Notes: generated by a model not told the origin, from the sequence alone. Positions 25,946 to 35,685 are shown, numbered from the stretch's first letter. The stretch: 64,000 nucleotides of DNA from Bacilli bacterium (GCA_017541885.1 JAFXYF010000008.1:124001-188000), one strand, 5' to 3'. A program made the numbers and translations.

Positions 25946-26459
25946 ACTCAGATTCTTTTTTATATGATTGATATAATTCATCATATTCTTCTGATGAAAG
26001 ACTAGTAATTTCAAATCCTTTTGAAAATACTAAATCAGCTTGATCTTCTTCAAAATATGTTGCAAAATCCATCTCTTTATAAGCTTTTAATCCAAAATAA
26101 CAAATATCAAAATCATAAGTATCAGTAGTACCTTCTCTTAAGAATTTCAACTTAAAGCAAGTATCCTTTACTCCTACACCTTTATGATACATAATACCAT
26201 ATATACTAGATATATCTTCTTTATCATAGTGTATTACTACATCCTTAACACAAACATCTTCATAACAATGTTCATCTTTTAAATTATTATTAGTTATATT
26301 TTTTATTGGATAACCATTCTTATGTACAACTGCCTTATATTGTACATAAGCGAAAAAGCAAAATATACATAATAGCAATAATACTACTATCCACATTATT
26401 CTTTGTTCTAAAAGCAAATCACTAAAAAAGTTAAACTTAATCTTTTTATTCTTACTCAT
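25944..26459 (-). CDS. Small membrane-anchored partner of the second giant prepilin-like protein
   Basis: A 171-residue protein with a ~20-residue basic N-terminus, one hydrophobic helix (MWIVVLLLLCIFCFFAYVQY) and a ~120-residue outer domain with four cysteines (HCYEDVC, DTCFKLKF, FDICYFG), then an acidic C-terminus. It starts 9 bases after the giant gene's stop, with GGAGGGAATT upstream. Its post-membrane YPIKNITNNNLKDEHC-YEDVC resembles IPTKNIEDVEC-LKKGKVC in the 322-residue protein of the other module, suggesting shared ancestry. No named family recognised. Confidence 0.55.
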   Translation of the reverse strand: MSKNKKIKFNFFSDLLLEQRIMWIVVLLLLCIFCFFAYVQYKAVVHKNGYPIKNITNNNLKDEHCYEDVCVKDVVIHYDKEDISSIYGIMYHKGVGVKDTCFKLKFLREGTTDTYDFDICYFGLKAYKEMDFATYFEEDQADLVFSKGFEITSLSSEEYDELYQSYKKESE

Positions 26460-26468
26460 AATTCCCTC

Positions 26469-29400
26469 CTAATCTGGTATTATTACCCAACCACTACCGG
26501 TACCATAAGGATGATTAGGACAAATATAATCGTATTTATTTAATTGTGGATTTTGCTTACGAGTAACATATTTAGAACCGTCCCAACAATAATGAATATA
26601 TGCATAATTATGAGGACTATCTCCAGCAGTACAGTTTCTCCATGTTGCAACCTTTTTCTTTGTACTACCTCTTATATTACAAGGCTTGCCTGGAGGAGCA
26701 CAAATTTGTGTATTACAATCAATTTGAGATGAACCACATCTTATATTAGAATCAAATTTAGAAACATAATAATAAGTTATTTTTCCACCACCACAAATCT
26801 TAGAACAACTTGTTTGTGAACTAAATACTGCATTAGCTCCACAACATTGTTGTGTATTACATGCAGAACCACCACTAGATAAATCTTTAGCATTACATCT
26901 TCTACCATCTAAAGCAGAATAAGCTACTTGATTAAATGTACCACTATCACATTTCTTATTACATGTAGATCCATCTCTATAAGTAACCTCAGTACAACAT
27001 TCAGGAACATTAACATAACCTTCACATTTAATTTGAGGAGAAGCATTTCCAACATTATCAATTACTTGAATCCATCCTTCTTTTTTACCACTAGATCCAC
27101 AAGATAAATTCAATGTATCGTTACTTCCATATGTATTATCTCCACTTCTCCAGTACTTAACTATTTGAACTCCACTAGCAGCATTATTAGTTTTAGGATC
27201 ATCCTGAGATGTAACTTTAATTCTATAACTATTATTATTATCTGAACTATAACTACCTTCTATTGTACAAGTTCCAGTTGGAGCAGTCTTATCAATTTTA
27301 ACTTGATGATAACCATTACATGCAGTTTTATTATCAGCCTTATCAACTACATATTCAGTATAATGAATCATCTGATCAATATCATTTTTATATACTGTAG
27401 TAGGACTTGTCTTACACTCACTACCTCCAGTATCAGAACAAATACCTGTAATTACAACAGGATTAGTAGTCCAATCACCATTATAATTAGGTCCTGTATC
27501 TGTATTATTAGTTATCTTAGTTGTACAAGTTGGAGGATCAATATCAATATTAATCTCTGCATTCTTAGGACATTCATCACTCTTGTTACCAGCATAGTCA
27601 TATACATAACCACCCTTATTAACTCCTAAAGCTCCACCTTGTTTAGTTTTAATATTGTAATTATATAAGTATTTCTCATTATTCTCAGTATTAGTAGAAT
27701 CACATCCACTAGAGAAATTCTTATCATCATCTTTACAATTATGAGATAAAGTAACAGACTCACCTTTCTTTAACCAACCAGCAGCATTTGGACCAGTTGT
27801 ACCAGTATAAGTCTTTTTAATTGTACAAGTAGGTTTAACAGTATCTACTTTTACATAAGCTTCACTACTCATATTTGAACAGTTTCCAGCTTTATCACAA
27901 CTATCAAATTGAACAATATGTGTACCTTGATCATTAACATCAAATCCATATTGATGATTAGATCCAGATGGAGATACTCTTACTTTACTTGGATTATTCC
28001 AAATAATATCATTACCACTCTTACCAGTTTGTTTAAAGTATAAGTAATCAAAATGATCCCATCCAGAAAGTTCAGCATCACCTGAATCAACTCTTTGACC
28101 TTCTACACTAGCTCTAATCTTTTCATTAGACCAATGATTATGATCCATAAAATCATTAATAGTACCAGCAACATAATTATTATTAGATGTCTTCTTAGTA
28201 AATGTTACTGTAGGAACCTTTGGAGCAGTTCTATCAATATTAGCAAAGATATTAACTACTGTACAGTTTCCAGCTTTATCACAAACACTAAGTTTACCAT
28301 AACGTTTACCTTCTCTAACTAAACGTAATCCTTTAATTTCACCATTCATTAATCCATGTTCTGCTAAAGCAAGTTCTTCATCATTAGTAGGATCATCTAC
28401 AAGTGAACTTTCAAAAGTACCCTTAGCAAGTACTCCATTATCTTGTTCAGCTACTCCATTAGCTAAACTAGCAGTACTTCTAATATCTACATTACTAGTT
28501 CCACCAGCAACTCCTACATCATTAACATCCCATTCATAAGAATATAGATATAAGTTATCACTAACTTTTACATCAATAACAATTCCATCTTTATAATTAC
28601 TAGAATTCATCCATTTCTCAGAACCTGTACCAACTAAATTTTGATAATCTCCTGCATAAATTGTTCCTTCAGGAACTCTAGCATTAATAGTAGCTTGATC
28701 TTGTACTACTAAAGAAGAAACTTCTTTCTTAGTACTTCCATTCTTACTATAGATAGTAACTACTACTTTTGGAGCTTGTAAATCAACATTAGTTCTTACA
28801 TAACACTTAGTAACATTAGTATCTTTTGCATTATCTTCAATTGCAACATAAGCCCATCTAGTACCATATTTATATTGAATTAATCCAGAAGGACTCACAT
28901 CATCATTAGGCCATGTTCTAGTAAAGAAATCTCTCTTACATCCAGAACCAGCTCCATCATCACAACCAACTGTGATTCTAGCAACACCACTTCTATCATT
29001 TCCAATAACATCTCTACCAGCATAATTAACTTTATTAATCCAATCATCATCATCTCTAGCATTACCTTTAATATCAGTACAGCTAGGAGCTTTTTGATCA
29101 GAATAGTCACCAATTATAGAAGTATAATTAGTAATTCCTCCCTGCTCATTAACAGCAGTAATAGCAACTTTAATACTACTAAATCCAGTAACAGATAAAT
29201 AATTAGATAAAGCTTTAGAAGTAACAATTAAGCTCTTTTCAAATCCACCCATTAAATTATCAGATTTAAATACTTCAGCAAACTCACCTTTCTTTTCAAT
29301 ATCTGCATAGATTGAATAATTATAACTATAAATTCCTACAGAATCATCTATTTCTGATCCATTAATCTTAAATGAGAATTTTGCATCCTTAACATCATCA

Positions 29401-29855
29401 AATGAAGTTCCATTATAATTACCACCAGTAAATTTAAAATCTACTATCTCAGGTTTAGGAACTTCTACTTCTGCAGGAACAACTTCCTTACCACAATATA
29501 AGTAAGTGTAATATGAATATTCAGTCTTACTTAATTTATACACACGAACAAAAGACTTCTCCATACAATCCTCACCTTTAGAGTTAGAGACATCTTCTTT
29601 TAAGTATCCTGCCTTACGTAGAGTATTCAAATCAACTTTTACAGAATCCCCTATTAGTACTGGTAACTTATCTTTATTACTTTGCATGTATAATTTAGTT
29701 GCCATTTCAGTATTATTTTTATTTTGGCTATCTCTTTCAGCCCTTGATTTTTCAATATAACGAGAAACTCCTACTACTGCTAAAACTGCTAGTATACCAA
29801 CAATAACAATAACAGCAAGTAACTCAGTTAAAGAAAAGGCTTTTTTGTTTTTCAT
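26469..29855 (-). CDS. Giant prepilin-like protein, paralogue of the 21653-25843 gene
   Basis: About 1128 residues. The N-terminus MKNKKAFSLTELLAVIVIVG is a type IV prepilin signal (A before F in place of G, E at +5). The body parallels the other giant: CMEKSFVRVYKLSKTEYSYY and VGIYSYNYSIYAD early, DWINKVNY and SGCKRDFFTRTWPNDD near residue 290, and Ig-like repeats (GPNAAGWLKKGESVTLSHNC, YDYAGNKSDECPKN) at ~680-900. The C-terminal 176 residues hold two Cys modules ending CNTQQC and CNTQIC; the second has SCSKICGGGKI, a thrombospondin-like core. It has fewer Ig repeats than its paralogue. AGGTG precedes the ATG; a GTG 3 codons upstream is unlikely. Confidence 0.8.
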   Translation of the reverse strand: MKNKKAFSLTELLAVIVIVGILAVLAVVGVSRYIEKSRAERDSQNKNNTEMATKLYMQSNKDKLPVLIGDSVKVDLNTLRKAGYLKEDVSNSKGEDCMEKSFVRVYKLSKTEYSYYTYLYCGKEVVPAEVEVPKPEIVDFKFTGGNYNGTSFDDVKDAKFSFKINGSEIDDSVGIYSYNYSIYADIEKKGEFAEVFKSDNLMGGFEKSLIVTSKALSNYLSVTGFSSIKVAITAVNEQGGITNYTSIIGDYSDQKAPSCTDIKGNARDDDDWINKVNYAGRDVIGNDRSGVARITVGCDDGAGSGCKRDFFTRTWPNDDVSPSGLIQYKYGTRWAYVAIEDNAKDTNVTKCYVRTNVDLQAPKVVVTIYSKNGSTKKEVSSLVVQDQATINARVPEGTIYAGDYQNLVGTGSEKWMNSSNYKDGIVIDVKVSDNLYLYSYEWDVNDVGVAGGTSNVDIRSTASLANGVAEQDNGVLAKGTFESSLVDDPTNDEELALAEHGLMNGEIKGLRLVREGKRYGKLSVCDKAGNCTVVNIFANIDRTAPKVPTVTFTKKTSNNNYVAGTINDFMDHNHWSNEKIRASVEGQRVDSGDAELSGWDHFDYLYFKQTGKSGNDIIWNNPSKVRVSPSGSNHQYGFDVNDQGTHIVQFDSCDKAGNCSNMSSEAYVKVDTVKPTCTIKKTYTGTTGPNAAGWLKKGESVTLSHNCKDDDKNFSSGCDSTNTENNEKYLYNYNIKTKQGGALGVNKGGYVYDYAGNKSDECPKNAEINIDIDPPTCTTKITNNTDTGPNYNGDWTTNPVVITGICSDTGGSECKTSPTTVYKNDIDQMIHYTEYVVDKADNKTACNGYHQVKIDKTAPTGTCTIEGSYSSDNNNSYRIKVTSQDDPKTNNAASGVQIVKYWRSGDNTYGSNDTLNLSCGSSGKKEGWIQVIDNVGNASPQIKCEGYVNVPECCTEVTYRDGSTCNKKCDSGTFNQVAYSALDGRRCNAKDLSSGGSACNTQQCCGANAVFSSQTSCSKICGGGKITYYYVSKFDSNIRCGSSQIDCNTQICAPPGKPCNIRGSTKKKVATWRNCTAGDSPHNYAYIHYCWDGSKYVTRKQNPQLNKYDYICPNHPYGTGSGWVIIPD

Positions 29856-29883
29856 ATCCAACACCTACTATTCTACGATTACA

Positions 29884-29889
29884 ATTATA
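29884..29889 (-). promoter_or_regulatory. Probable -10 box of the second giant-pilin module
   Basis: TATAAT preceded by TATGT on minus, about 30 bases before the ATG; the -35 region is a T-rich tract without a clear hexamer. Confidence 0.45.
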
Positions 29890-29924
29890 ACATAAAAAAA
29901 ACAAAAATAAAGATACAAAATAAT

Positions 29925-29954
29925 AAAAAAAGAAGCATTTTATTCTGCTTCTTT
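29925..29954 (-). terminator. rpmF terminator
   Basis: AAAGAAGCA and its complement around an 8-base loop, with a T7 tail, overlapping the L32 stop. Confidence 0.75.
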
Positions 29955-30149
29955 AGTACTAACTTCTACTTTTCCCTTATAAGTTCCGCATTTAGGACAA
30001 ACTCTGTGTGGTTTAATCATTTCTCCACAACTTGGACATTTAGTCATTCCAGGAATTTCCATAGCGTTATGACTTCTTCTCATTCTCTTTCTAGTTTTAG
30101 AAACCTTACGGAAAGGAACAGCAAATAATTGAATGTCTAATTTCATCAT
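29940..30149 (-). CDS. rpmF: Large ribosomal subunit protein bL32
   Basis: A 69-residue L32. [19 protein letters not shown] is the family core, and [18 protein letters not shown] is the zinc-binding CxxC...CxxC form. L32 normally begins M-A-V-P; here A-V-P is preceded by MMKLDIQLF and no initiator lies at M-A-V-P, so the protein carries an N-terminal extension of about 9 residues. AAGGAG sits 9 bases before the first ATG. It follows yceD by 6 bases, the usual yceD-rpmF arrangement. Confidence 0.95.
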   Translation of the reverse strand: MMKLDIQLFAVPFRKVSKTRKRMRRSHNAMEIPGMTKCPSCGEMIKPHRVCPKCGTYKGKVEVSTKEAE

Positions 30150-30155
30150 AGTATC

Positions 30156-30620
30156 TCACTCCTTATCATAATCTTTTAATAAATCACTAAATGGACGATT
30201 TTGATGAAAATGCTCATCCTCGCTAATTAATCTCCATCCATCCCCATGAAATTTACTGAGATCGCTAACCTTAGTAAACTGTAAGGGGACCTCTAGTACA
30301 ATATTTTCCCACAAAAACAGTAAAATATCAAGTAAATTTTCACTCTTTTTGCAATTTTCTTCTATTATATCATCATAATCAATAGAAAAAGGATAATCTA
30401 TTTCTTCTAAAGAAATAGAATCATGTAATCTCATAGAACCTTCTATATGACAATTTATTACATCTTCTCCCTCTTCTTCTTTAATAGTTCCAGTAACCAT
30501 TACAGTATGTAGAAATACCACATCACTATTCTCATATAATTCTTTTGGTATATCATAAGAACCTGTAATATCAATTGATGGAACTACACCACTATGAAGT
30601 AAACTTAAATCTATATCCAA
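30156..30620 (-). CDS. yceD: YceD family (DUF177) protein
   Basis: A 154-residue acidic protein. The pattern MVTGTIKEEEGEDVINCHIEG-SMRL, where a metal-site-like C and a G precede the conserved arginine, followed by FSIDYDD and the C-terminal FSDLLKDYDKE, fits YceD/DUF177. In bacteria and chloroplasts YceD works with 23S rRNA or ribosome assembly, and its gene is almost always directly upstream of rpmF as here. The spacing to rpmF is 6 bases, so they are co-translated from one message. Confidence 0.85.
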   Translation of the reverse strand: MDIDLSLLHSGVVPSIDITGSYDIPKELYENSDVVFLHTVMVTGTIKEEEGEDVINCHIEGSMRLHDSISLEEIDYPFSIDYDDIIEENCKKSENLLDILLFLWENIVLEVPLQFTKVSDLSKFHGDGWRLISEDEHFHQNRPFSDLLKDYDKE

Positions 30621-30628
30621 TATATCAC

Positions 30629-31195
30629 CTACTTAATAGCAACAATATTTTCATTCTCTATAACTTGAATTATTCCATGATAATGCATTTTCTCACCAGC
30701 AGGTAACTTAGTATCTTTATTAACCCAAACTCTAACTACTATAGAATCAGTTTTTAAAGCCTTTACTTCAGTATTTAATAAAATACCATCTTTTAATTCA
30801 TTTAAATTATATATTTCATTATCTCCTTTTCCAACTTTAACAGAAATACGAATATCTTCTTCAGGTATTAAATATTCATCACATTTATCTTCTTCTATTA
30901 AATCTAAATCAGGAATAATTTTAATTTGATATGGAACTCCTACAGTTAAATTATTATGAACATCTAAACTATAAGTATTAGTAGATAATCCAACAGAATC
31001 AGTAACAGGAGTAACCTTAGTAAGTGTAATCTTATCTCCTAAAGTATCATGATATACAACACTTAATGACTCTGAATTAAAATCTACATCTCTATCATTT
31101 TGAAATTTATAATATATTTTATATGTACAAATAATTGCTACTAATAAAATCAAGGAAACAAATATTCCATTCTTTATTAATTCTTTCTTTAACAT
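30629..31195 (-). CDS. Membrane-anchored hypothetical protein
   Basis: A 188-residue protein with an N-terminal signal anchor (LIKNGIFVSLILLVAIICTY) and a beta-rich outer domain (DKITLTKVTPVTDSVGLSTN, then LDVHNNLTVGVPYQIKIIPD). The end DSIVVRVWVNKDTKLPAGEK-MHYHG suggests a single Ig-like or TasA-like fold. Function unknown. It is 8 bases upstream of yceD and so belongs to the rpmF operon. It broadly resembles in size and layout the small exported protein encoded at 43036-43503. Confidence 0.55.
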   Translation of the reverse strand: MLKKELIKNGIFVSLILLVAIICTYKIYYKFQNDRDVDFNSESLSVVYHDTLGDKITLTKVTPVTDSVGLSTNTYSLDVHNNLTVGVPYQIKIIPDLDLIEEDKCDEYLIPEEDIRISVKVGKGDNEIYNLNELKDGILLNTEVKALKTDSIVVRVWVNKDTKLPAGEKMHYHGIIQVIENENIVAIK

Positions 31196-31253
31196 AAAGC
31201 ACCTCTAAACATATGATAACTATTTTTAATATCTTTTTCAATATTTAAATAAT

Positions 31254-32156
31254 TTAAACTAATATTTTACTAAATACAGCGTAAACTGTATCTAAGTCTC
31301 TACAACTAACTAAGAATCTAGTGTTATGACAGAATGTTAATCCATCAATTCCAGATACTCTTTGTAATTCTTCACCTTCAAGACCAGCCCACTCTTCTGG
31401 AAAATCCATTCTATTACTTTTATCTTCTAAACTCTTAGGAACAGTCTTAATAGCATATCCTCCTCTATTAGATGGATAAGCAACAAATAAAATTGAATTT
31501 GCTTTTTCTTCAGCTAAAATAGTCTCTTCATAAGGTAAGAATACTGGAAGTATTAAATATTTACTTCCTTCATCTATATCATCTAATAAATCAAGAATTT
31601 GTTCCTCAGCTAAAGCTTTTCCTTGAATATAGTATATTTCTTCTTCAAGTATCATTTTAGCTAAAGCACAAGCTTTTTCAAATTGCTCAGATTCAGTTTG
31701 ATTAGTTTGAAAACTAGGATTAAATGATTTAATAATTCCAGGAACCATTTTTACTTTATAGTTAACAATGATTTGCGGAAATATACCATTATCATCAGCA
31801 TCAATTCCCTCTACTAAATCTTTATCCATCATTTCAAATACTCTCTCTGGAAGTAATATTCCTCTTTTTCTTAAGAAATCTACTCCAAATTCCCTCCAAA
31901 GTAAACCAAATGCACAATAAGGAATATTATTATCTCTTCTTAAAGCATCAGTTTGATGATGATCAAACTTTCCTCTTCCAACATCATATACTAATACATT
32001 AGAAGATATATCACTAGGAACACTATTAGTACGAAATACTTTTATATCTCCTAAATACATCTCTAAAAAAGCAGATGCAAAAACATCATCTGCATGAAAA
32101 GTACCACTATGAGTAATACAATTAGCTTCTTCTATATTATTAACTACTTTTAACAT
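31254..32156 (-). CDS. MYG1 family (UPF0160) metal-dependent protein
   Basis: A 300-residue protein with the MYG1 motifs: ITHSGTFHADDVFASAFLEM (residues ~14-33), VYDVGRGKFDHHQTDALRRD with the D-H-H-Q box, then EGIDADDNG and YPSNRGGYAIKTVPKS. The family is related to DHH phosphoesterases, and eukaryotic MYG1 is an RNA exonuclease; bacterial substrates are unknown. It lies 4 bases after the YugP gene and upstream of the rpmF group. The start (MLKVVNNIEEANC) has AGGGACTGATATA upstream. Length matches the family. Confidence 0.85.
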   Translation of the reverse strand: MLKVVNNIEEANCITHSGTFHADDVFASAFLEMYLGDIKVFRTNSVPSDISSNVLVYDVGRGKFDHHQTDALRRDNNIPYCAFGLLWREFGVDFLRKRGILLPERVFEMMDKDLVEGIDADDNGIFPQIIVNYKVKMVPGIIKSFNPSFQTNQTESEQFEKACALAKMILEEEIYYIQGKALAEEQILDLLDDIDEGSKYLILPVFLPYEETILAEEKANSILFVAYPSNRGGYAIKTVPKSLEDKSNRMDFPEEWAGLEGEELQRVSGIDGLTFCHNTRFLVSCRDLDTVYAVFSKILV

Positions 32157-32160
32157 TATA

Positions 32161-32826
32161 TCAGTCCCTTCTACGTGCCATTAATACAAGTCTTAATATT
32201 TCTAGAAGAGATGTTGCAACAGCAGCAACATAAGTAAGTGCTGCAGCTGTAAGCATACCCTTACAATTAGATAATTCACGACTATCTACAATACCTAAAT
32301 CTAATAATTCATATAAACCTCTACGAGAAGCATCAAATTCAACTGGTAATGTAATTAATTGAAAAAGTAATATAAAAGCTTCACAAAAAATACCAAACCA
32401 AAATATTCTTAAAGCTCCAGCAAATATACCAATCATAATTGCAATATATCCTGCCATAGAAGCAAAATTAACTAAAGGAGTAATACTCTTTCTAAATCTT
32501 AAAAATACATATCCTGTTTTATCTTGTATAGCATGACCACATTCATGAGCTGCTACACTAACAGATGCAATTGAAGATTTAGCATAAATTGAATCAGATA
32601 AACGAACTACCTTGTTCTTAGGATCATAATGATCACTTAAAACTCCACTAGTTTGTAATACACCAACTTCTTTTAATCCATTCTTATCAAGAATCATTCT
32701 AGCTACTTCTAAACCAGTAATTCCTTTAGAATTCATAATCTTAGCACATTTATTATATTGCGAATTTAAATATGCTTGAGCACCTAAAGTAATTGCAAAA
32801 GTAATAATTATAAATAAATAGTACAT
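32161..32826 (-). CDS. YugP-like zinc metallopeptidase
   Basis: A 221-residue membrane peptidase of the YugP (Zn_peptidase_2) family. One N-terminal helix (YYLFIIITFAITLGAQAYL) is followed by LSDHYDPKNKVVRLSD and the zinc site SVSVAAHECGHAIQDKTGY (HECGH, HExxH type, about residue 115), then two or three more hydrophobic helices and FDASRRGLYELLD, a conserved YugP segment. It probably cleaves membrane or secreted proteins; substrate unknown. GGAGGAATGTAA precedes the ATG. It is co-transcribed with the FAD oxidoreductases and the MYG1 gene. Confidence 0.87.
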   Translation of the reverse strand: MYYLFIIITFAITLGAQAYLNSQYNKCAKIMNSKGITGLEVARMILDKNGLKEVGVLQTSGVLSDHYDPKNKVVRLSDSIYAKSSIASVSVAAHECGHAIQDKTGYVFLRFRKSITPLVNFASMAGYIAIMIGIFAGALRIFWFGIFCEAFILLFQLITLPVEFDASRRGLYELLDLGIVDSRELSNCKGMLTAAALTYVAAVATSLLEILRLVLMARRRD

Positions 32827-32864
32827 TTACATTCCTCCTCAAACTTAGAATATTATATCATATT

Positions 32865-34439
32865 TTATTTTAAAGATAAAACAATTTCCTCGGCTACTTT
32901 AACACCATCTATTGCAGCAGTAGTGATTCCTCCTGCATATCCTGCTCCTTCTCCGCAAGGATATAGTCCTTTAATAGAGGATTCAAAAGAATCATCTCTC
33001 TCAATTACTACAGGAGAACTAGTTCTAGTTTCTACTCCCAAGAATATTGTATCACTTCTATCAAAACCTTTTATCTTTTTACCAAATTCAGGCATAGCTT
33101 CAATTATAGAATCACTAACAAACTTAGGTAATATACTTCTAATATTACCAAAATCATAACTACCTTTAGTATTAGGAGTAATTTTACCAAATTCACTACT
33201 TACAGTATTATCACAAAAATCTTTATATAACTGAACAGGTATAACTCCATTACAAAGCTTATAAGCCTTCTCTTCTAATAATCTTTGATATGCCATACCA
33301 GCAAATAAATCATCTCCAAAGTCTTTTGGTGATACTGATACAACTATCGCACTATTAGAATTCTTTTCACTTCTTGCATGATTACTCATACCATTTACAA
33401 CAAGTCTACCTTCTTCAGAAGAAGCATTAACAACAAAACCTCCAGGGCACATACAAAAACTATATACTCCTCTTCCCTCTTTAGTTTGATATGTTAACTT
33501 ATAACTTGCTGCTCCAAGATTTTTAGAAAAATCTCCATATTGCCAATTATCAATCATACTTCTAGGATGTTCTACTCGTACACCTATCGCAAAATTCTTA
33601 GGTTTCATACTTACATGTTTATTTCTAAGCATTTTAAAAGTATCTCTAGCAGAATGTCCTATCGCAAGTACAACATAATTAGAATTAATCTCTTCATTAT
33701 TATTTACTATAACTCCAGTAATTTTACCTTTATGAGTCTTTAAATCAGTAACACAAGATCTATATCTAAATTCTCCACCCATAGATATAATCTTATTTCT
33801 CATATTAATAATAACTTCTCTTAATATATCAGTCCCAATATGAGGATTATGCGTATAAAGAATTTCTTTAGGGGCTCCACACTCTACAAATATCTCAAAT
33901 ACTTTCTTACATCTTAAATTATCTTTAGTTAAAGTATTTAGTTTACCATCACTAAAAGTTCCAGCTCCACCTTCACCAAATTGTACATTAGAATTAGGAT
34001 CTAAAACATTATCTTTAAAGAATTTTTCTACTGTATTTATTCTATCTTCTACTCTTTCTCCTCGCTCTAATATAATTGGATTAAATCCAGAAGACGCTAA
34101 CATATAAGCAGAAAAAAGTCCTGCTGGACCACTACCTACTATAATAGGTCTACTATTCATCATATTAATAGTAGTAGGAAAAACATACTTCTCTTCTACA
34201 TACGAAAAAATATCAGAAGAATTAATTCTATCTAATACCTTTCCTTCATTTTTAATTTCTACATCAACTTCATATACATATAAAATATTCTTTTTATCTC
34301 TCGCATCAATACTTCTCTTAGATATTTCATATTTAATAATATCTCTATTACTAATTTTAAGTTTCTGTGAAATCTTTTTTTCTAATAATGAAGGAGAATC
34401 CATATTAACATTTATTTTAATTTGTCGGATTCGAATCAT
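32865..34439 (-). CDS. FAD-dependent oxidoreductase, COG2509 type
   Basis: A 524-residue flavoprotein. A ~95-residue N-terminal domain rich in basic and polar residues precedes the dinucleotide-binding motif PIIVGSGPAGLFSAYMLASS (about 100-118). Then NVQFGEGGAGTFSDGKLNT and YVVLAIGHSARDTFKMLR are typical of the COG2509 FAD dehydrogenases, as is the C-terminal GLYPCGEGAGYAGGITTAA. The reaction is unknown. The start overlaps the upstream flavoprotein gene by 23 bases, with AGGTGAT just before it, so the two are translationally coupled. Confidence 0.88.
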   Translation of the reverse strand: MIRIRQIKINVNMDSPSLLEKKISQKLKISNRDIIKYEISKRSIDARDKKNILYVYEVDVEIKNEGKVLDRINSSDIFSYVEEKYVFPTTINMMNSRPIIVGSGPAGLFSAYMLASSGFNPIILERGERVEDRINTVEKFFKDNVLDPNSNVQFGEGGAGTFSDGKLNTLTKDNLRCKKVFEIFVECGAPKEILYTHNPHIGTDILREVIINMRNKIISMGGEFRYRSCVTDLKTHKGKITGVIVNNNEEINSNYVVLAIGHSARDTFKMLRNKHVSMKPKNFAIGVRVEHPRSMIDNWQYGDFSKNLGAASYKLTYQTKEGRGVYSFCMCPGGFVVNASSEEGRLVVNGMSNHARSEKNSNSAIVVSVSPKDFGDDLFAGMAYQRLLEEKAYKLCNGVIPVQLYKDFCDNTVSSEFGKITPNTKGSYDFGNIRSILPKFVSDSIIEAMPEFGKKIKGFDRSDTIFLGVETRTSSPVVIERDDSFESSIKGLYPCGEGAGYAGGITTAAIDGVKVAEEIVLSLK

Positions 34440-35652
34440 CTAAATCACCTAAACTTTTTCCCGCAAGAATTCCACTTATCCAGCATTCTGTTAAGTTAAA
34501 TCCTCCACAATTACCATTTATATCTAATAATTCACCTGTAATATAAAGTCCATCAATTAATTTTGATTCCATAGTATCTAAATTAATCTCTCTTAAAGAC
34601 ACTCCTCCATTACATACCTGACAATTTAAAAAATCTTTAGTACCAGTTATTTCAATAGGAAATCCCTTTAAATTACGACATAAAACTAATTTCTCATCAT
34701 TAGTTAAATTCTCATAATAAACATCTTCTCTTAAATGACTATATTTAAGTATTATAGGAATAATCTTTTTATTTAAAAATCCCTCTAATAAATCATATAA
34801 ATTCTTATCTAAATTCTTTTTACTATATCTATCCATCCAAGGAGTAATTAAAGTCTCAACAAATGGTACAAAGTTTATTTTAATAACTTCTTTTTTATTT
34901 TCTTCTAATCCTCTAGTAACAAAATGACTAAGATTAAAAGTACAAATACCACTTATTCCATAATCAGTAAGTTGTACTTCTCCTTCTTCAGAAGCAATTT
35001 CTACTCCATCTTCTTCTAAAATAAGTTCTACATCACTTCTTACTCCATCCCATTCTTTACAACCATTAAAATTACTAATTAATTGTACTAAAGCAGGTAA
35101 TGGTTTAATAATAGTATGACCAAAATCTCTTAAGAACATATAACCAATTCCATCACTACCAGTTTTAGGATAAGCACAAGAACCAGTCGCAAGTACTACT
35201 TTATCAGCATATAAATCACGATCAGTCATATGAATCATAAACTGATTATCTTTCTTTACTATGTCTTGTACATATGAATTTGTATATAAAGTAACTCCTC
35301 TTCTATCAATTTCTCTTTCTAATGCATCACGAATAGTACTAGCTTGATTAGAAAAAGGATATATATAACCATTTTTATTCTTAGATACTATTCCAATAGA
35401 ATCAAAGAAATAATTTACATCTTCTATATTTTTTTCAGATAAAAAATCTTCTAAATATTCTCTATTTTGACTATGATAGTCATCTACAGAGTATGAATCA
35501 TGTAAGTAATTACAACGACCATTACCAGTAAGTAATAATTTCTTAAGAATCTTATCATTTCTCTCTAAAATAATAACTTCATTATTTTCATTTTTAGCAT
35601 GTAGTGCACATATAACTCCACTAGCTCCTCCACCAATAATTACTATTCTCAT
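34417..35652 (-). CDS. HI0933/YhiN-like flavoprotein (NAD(P)/FAD-dependent oxidoreductase)
   Basis: A 411-residue protein. MRIVIIGGGASGVICALHAK is the Rossmann FAD motif at the very N-terminus; KLLLTGNGRCNYLHDS and VLATGSCAYPKTGSDGIGYM (residues ~45 and ~155) are HI0933 family hallmarks, and GLYITGELLDINGNCGGFNL is the C-terminal FAD contact. Some family members (BaiN) reduce bile acid intermediates, but most have no known substrate. GAGGAG lies 9 bases before the ATG at 35652; a TTG 3 codons earlier is not needed. First gene of the operon that reaches rpmF. Confidence 0.88.
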   Translation of the reverse strand: MRIVIIGGGASGVICALHAKNENNEVIILERNDKILKKLLLTGNGRCNYLHDSYSVDDYHSQNREYLEDFLSEKNIEDVNYFFDSIGIVSKNKNGYIYPFSNQASTIRDALEREIDRRGVTLYTNSYVQDIVKKDNQFMIHMTDRDLYADKVVLATGSCAYPKTGSDGIGYMFLRDFGHTIIKPLPALVQLISNFNGCKEWDGVRSDVELILEEDGVEIASEEGEVQLTDYGISGICTFNLSHFVTRGLEENKKEVIKINFVPFVETLITPWMDRYSKKNLDKNLYDLLEGFLNKKIIPIILKYSHLREDVYYENLTNDEKLVLCRNLKGFPIEITGTKDFLNCQVCNGGVSLREINLDTMESKLIDGLYITGELLDINGNCGGFNLTECWISGILAGKSLGDLDDSNPTN

Positions 35653-35685
35653 AAGATCCAACTCCTCTATTATTTATTATAACAT

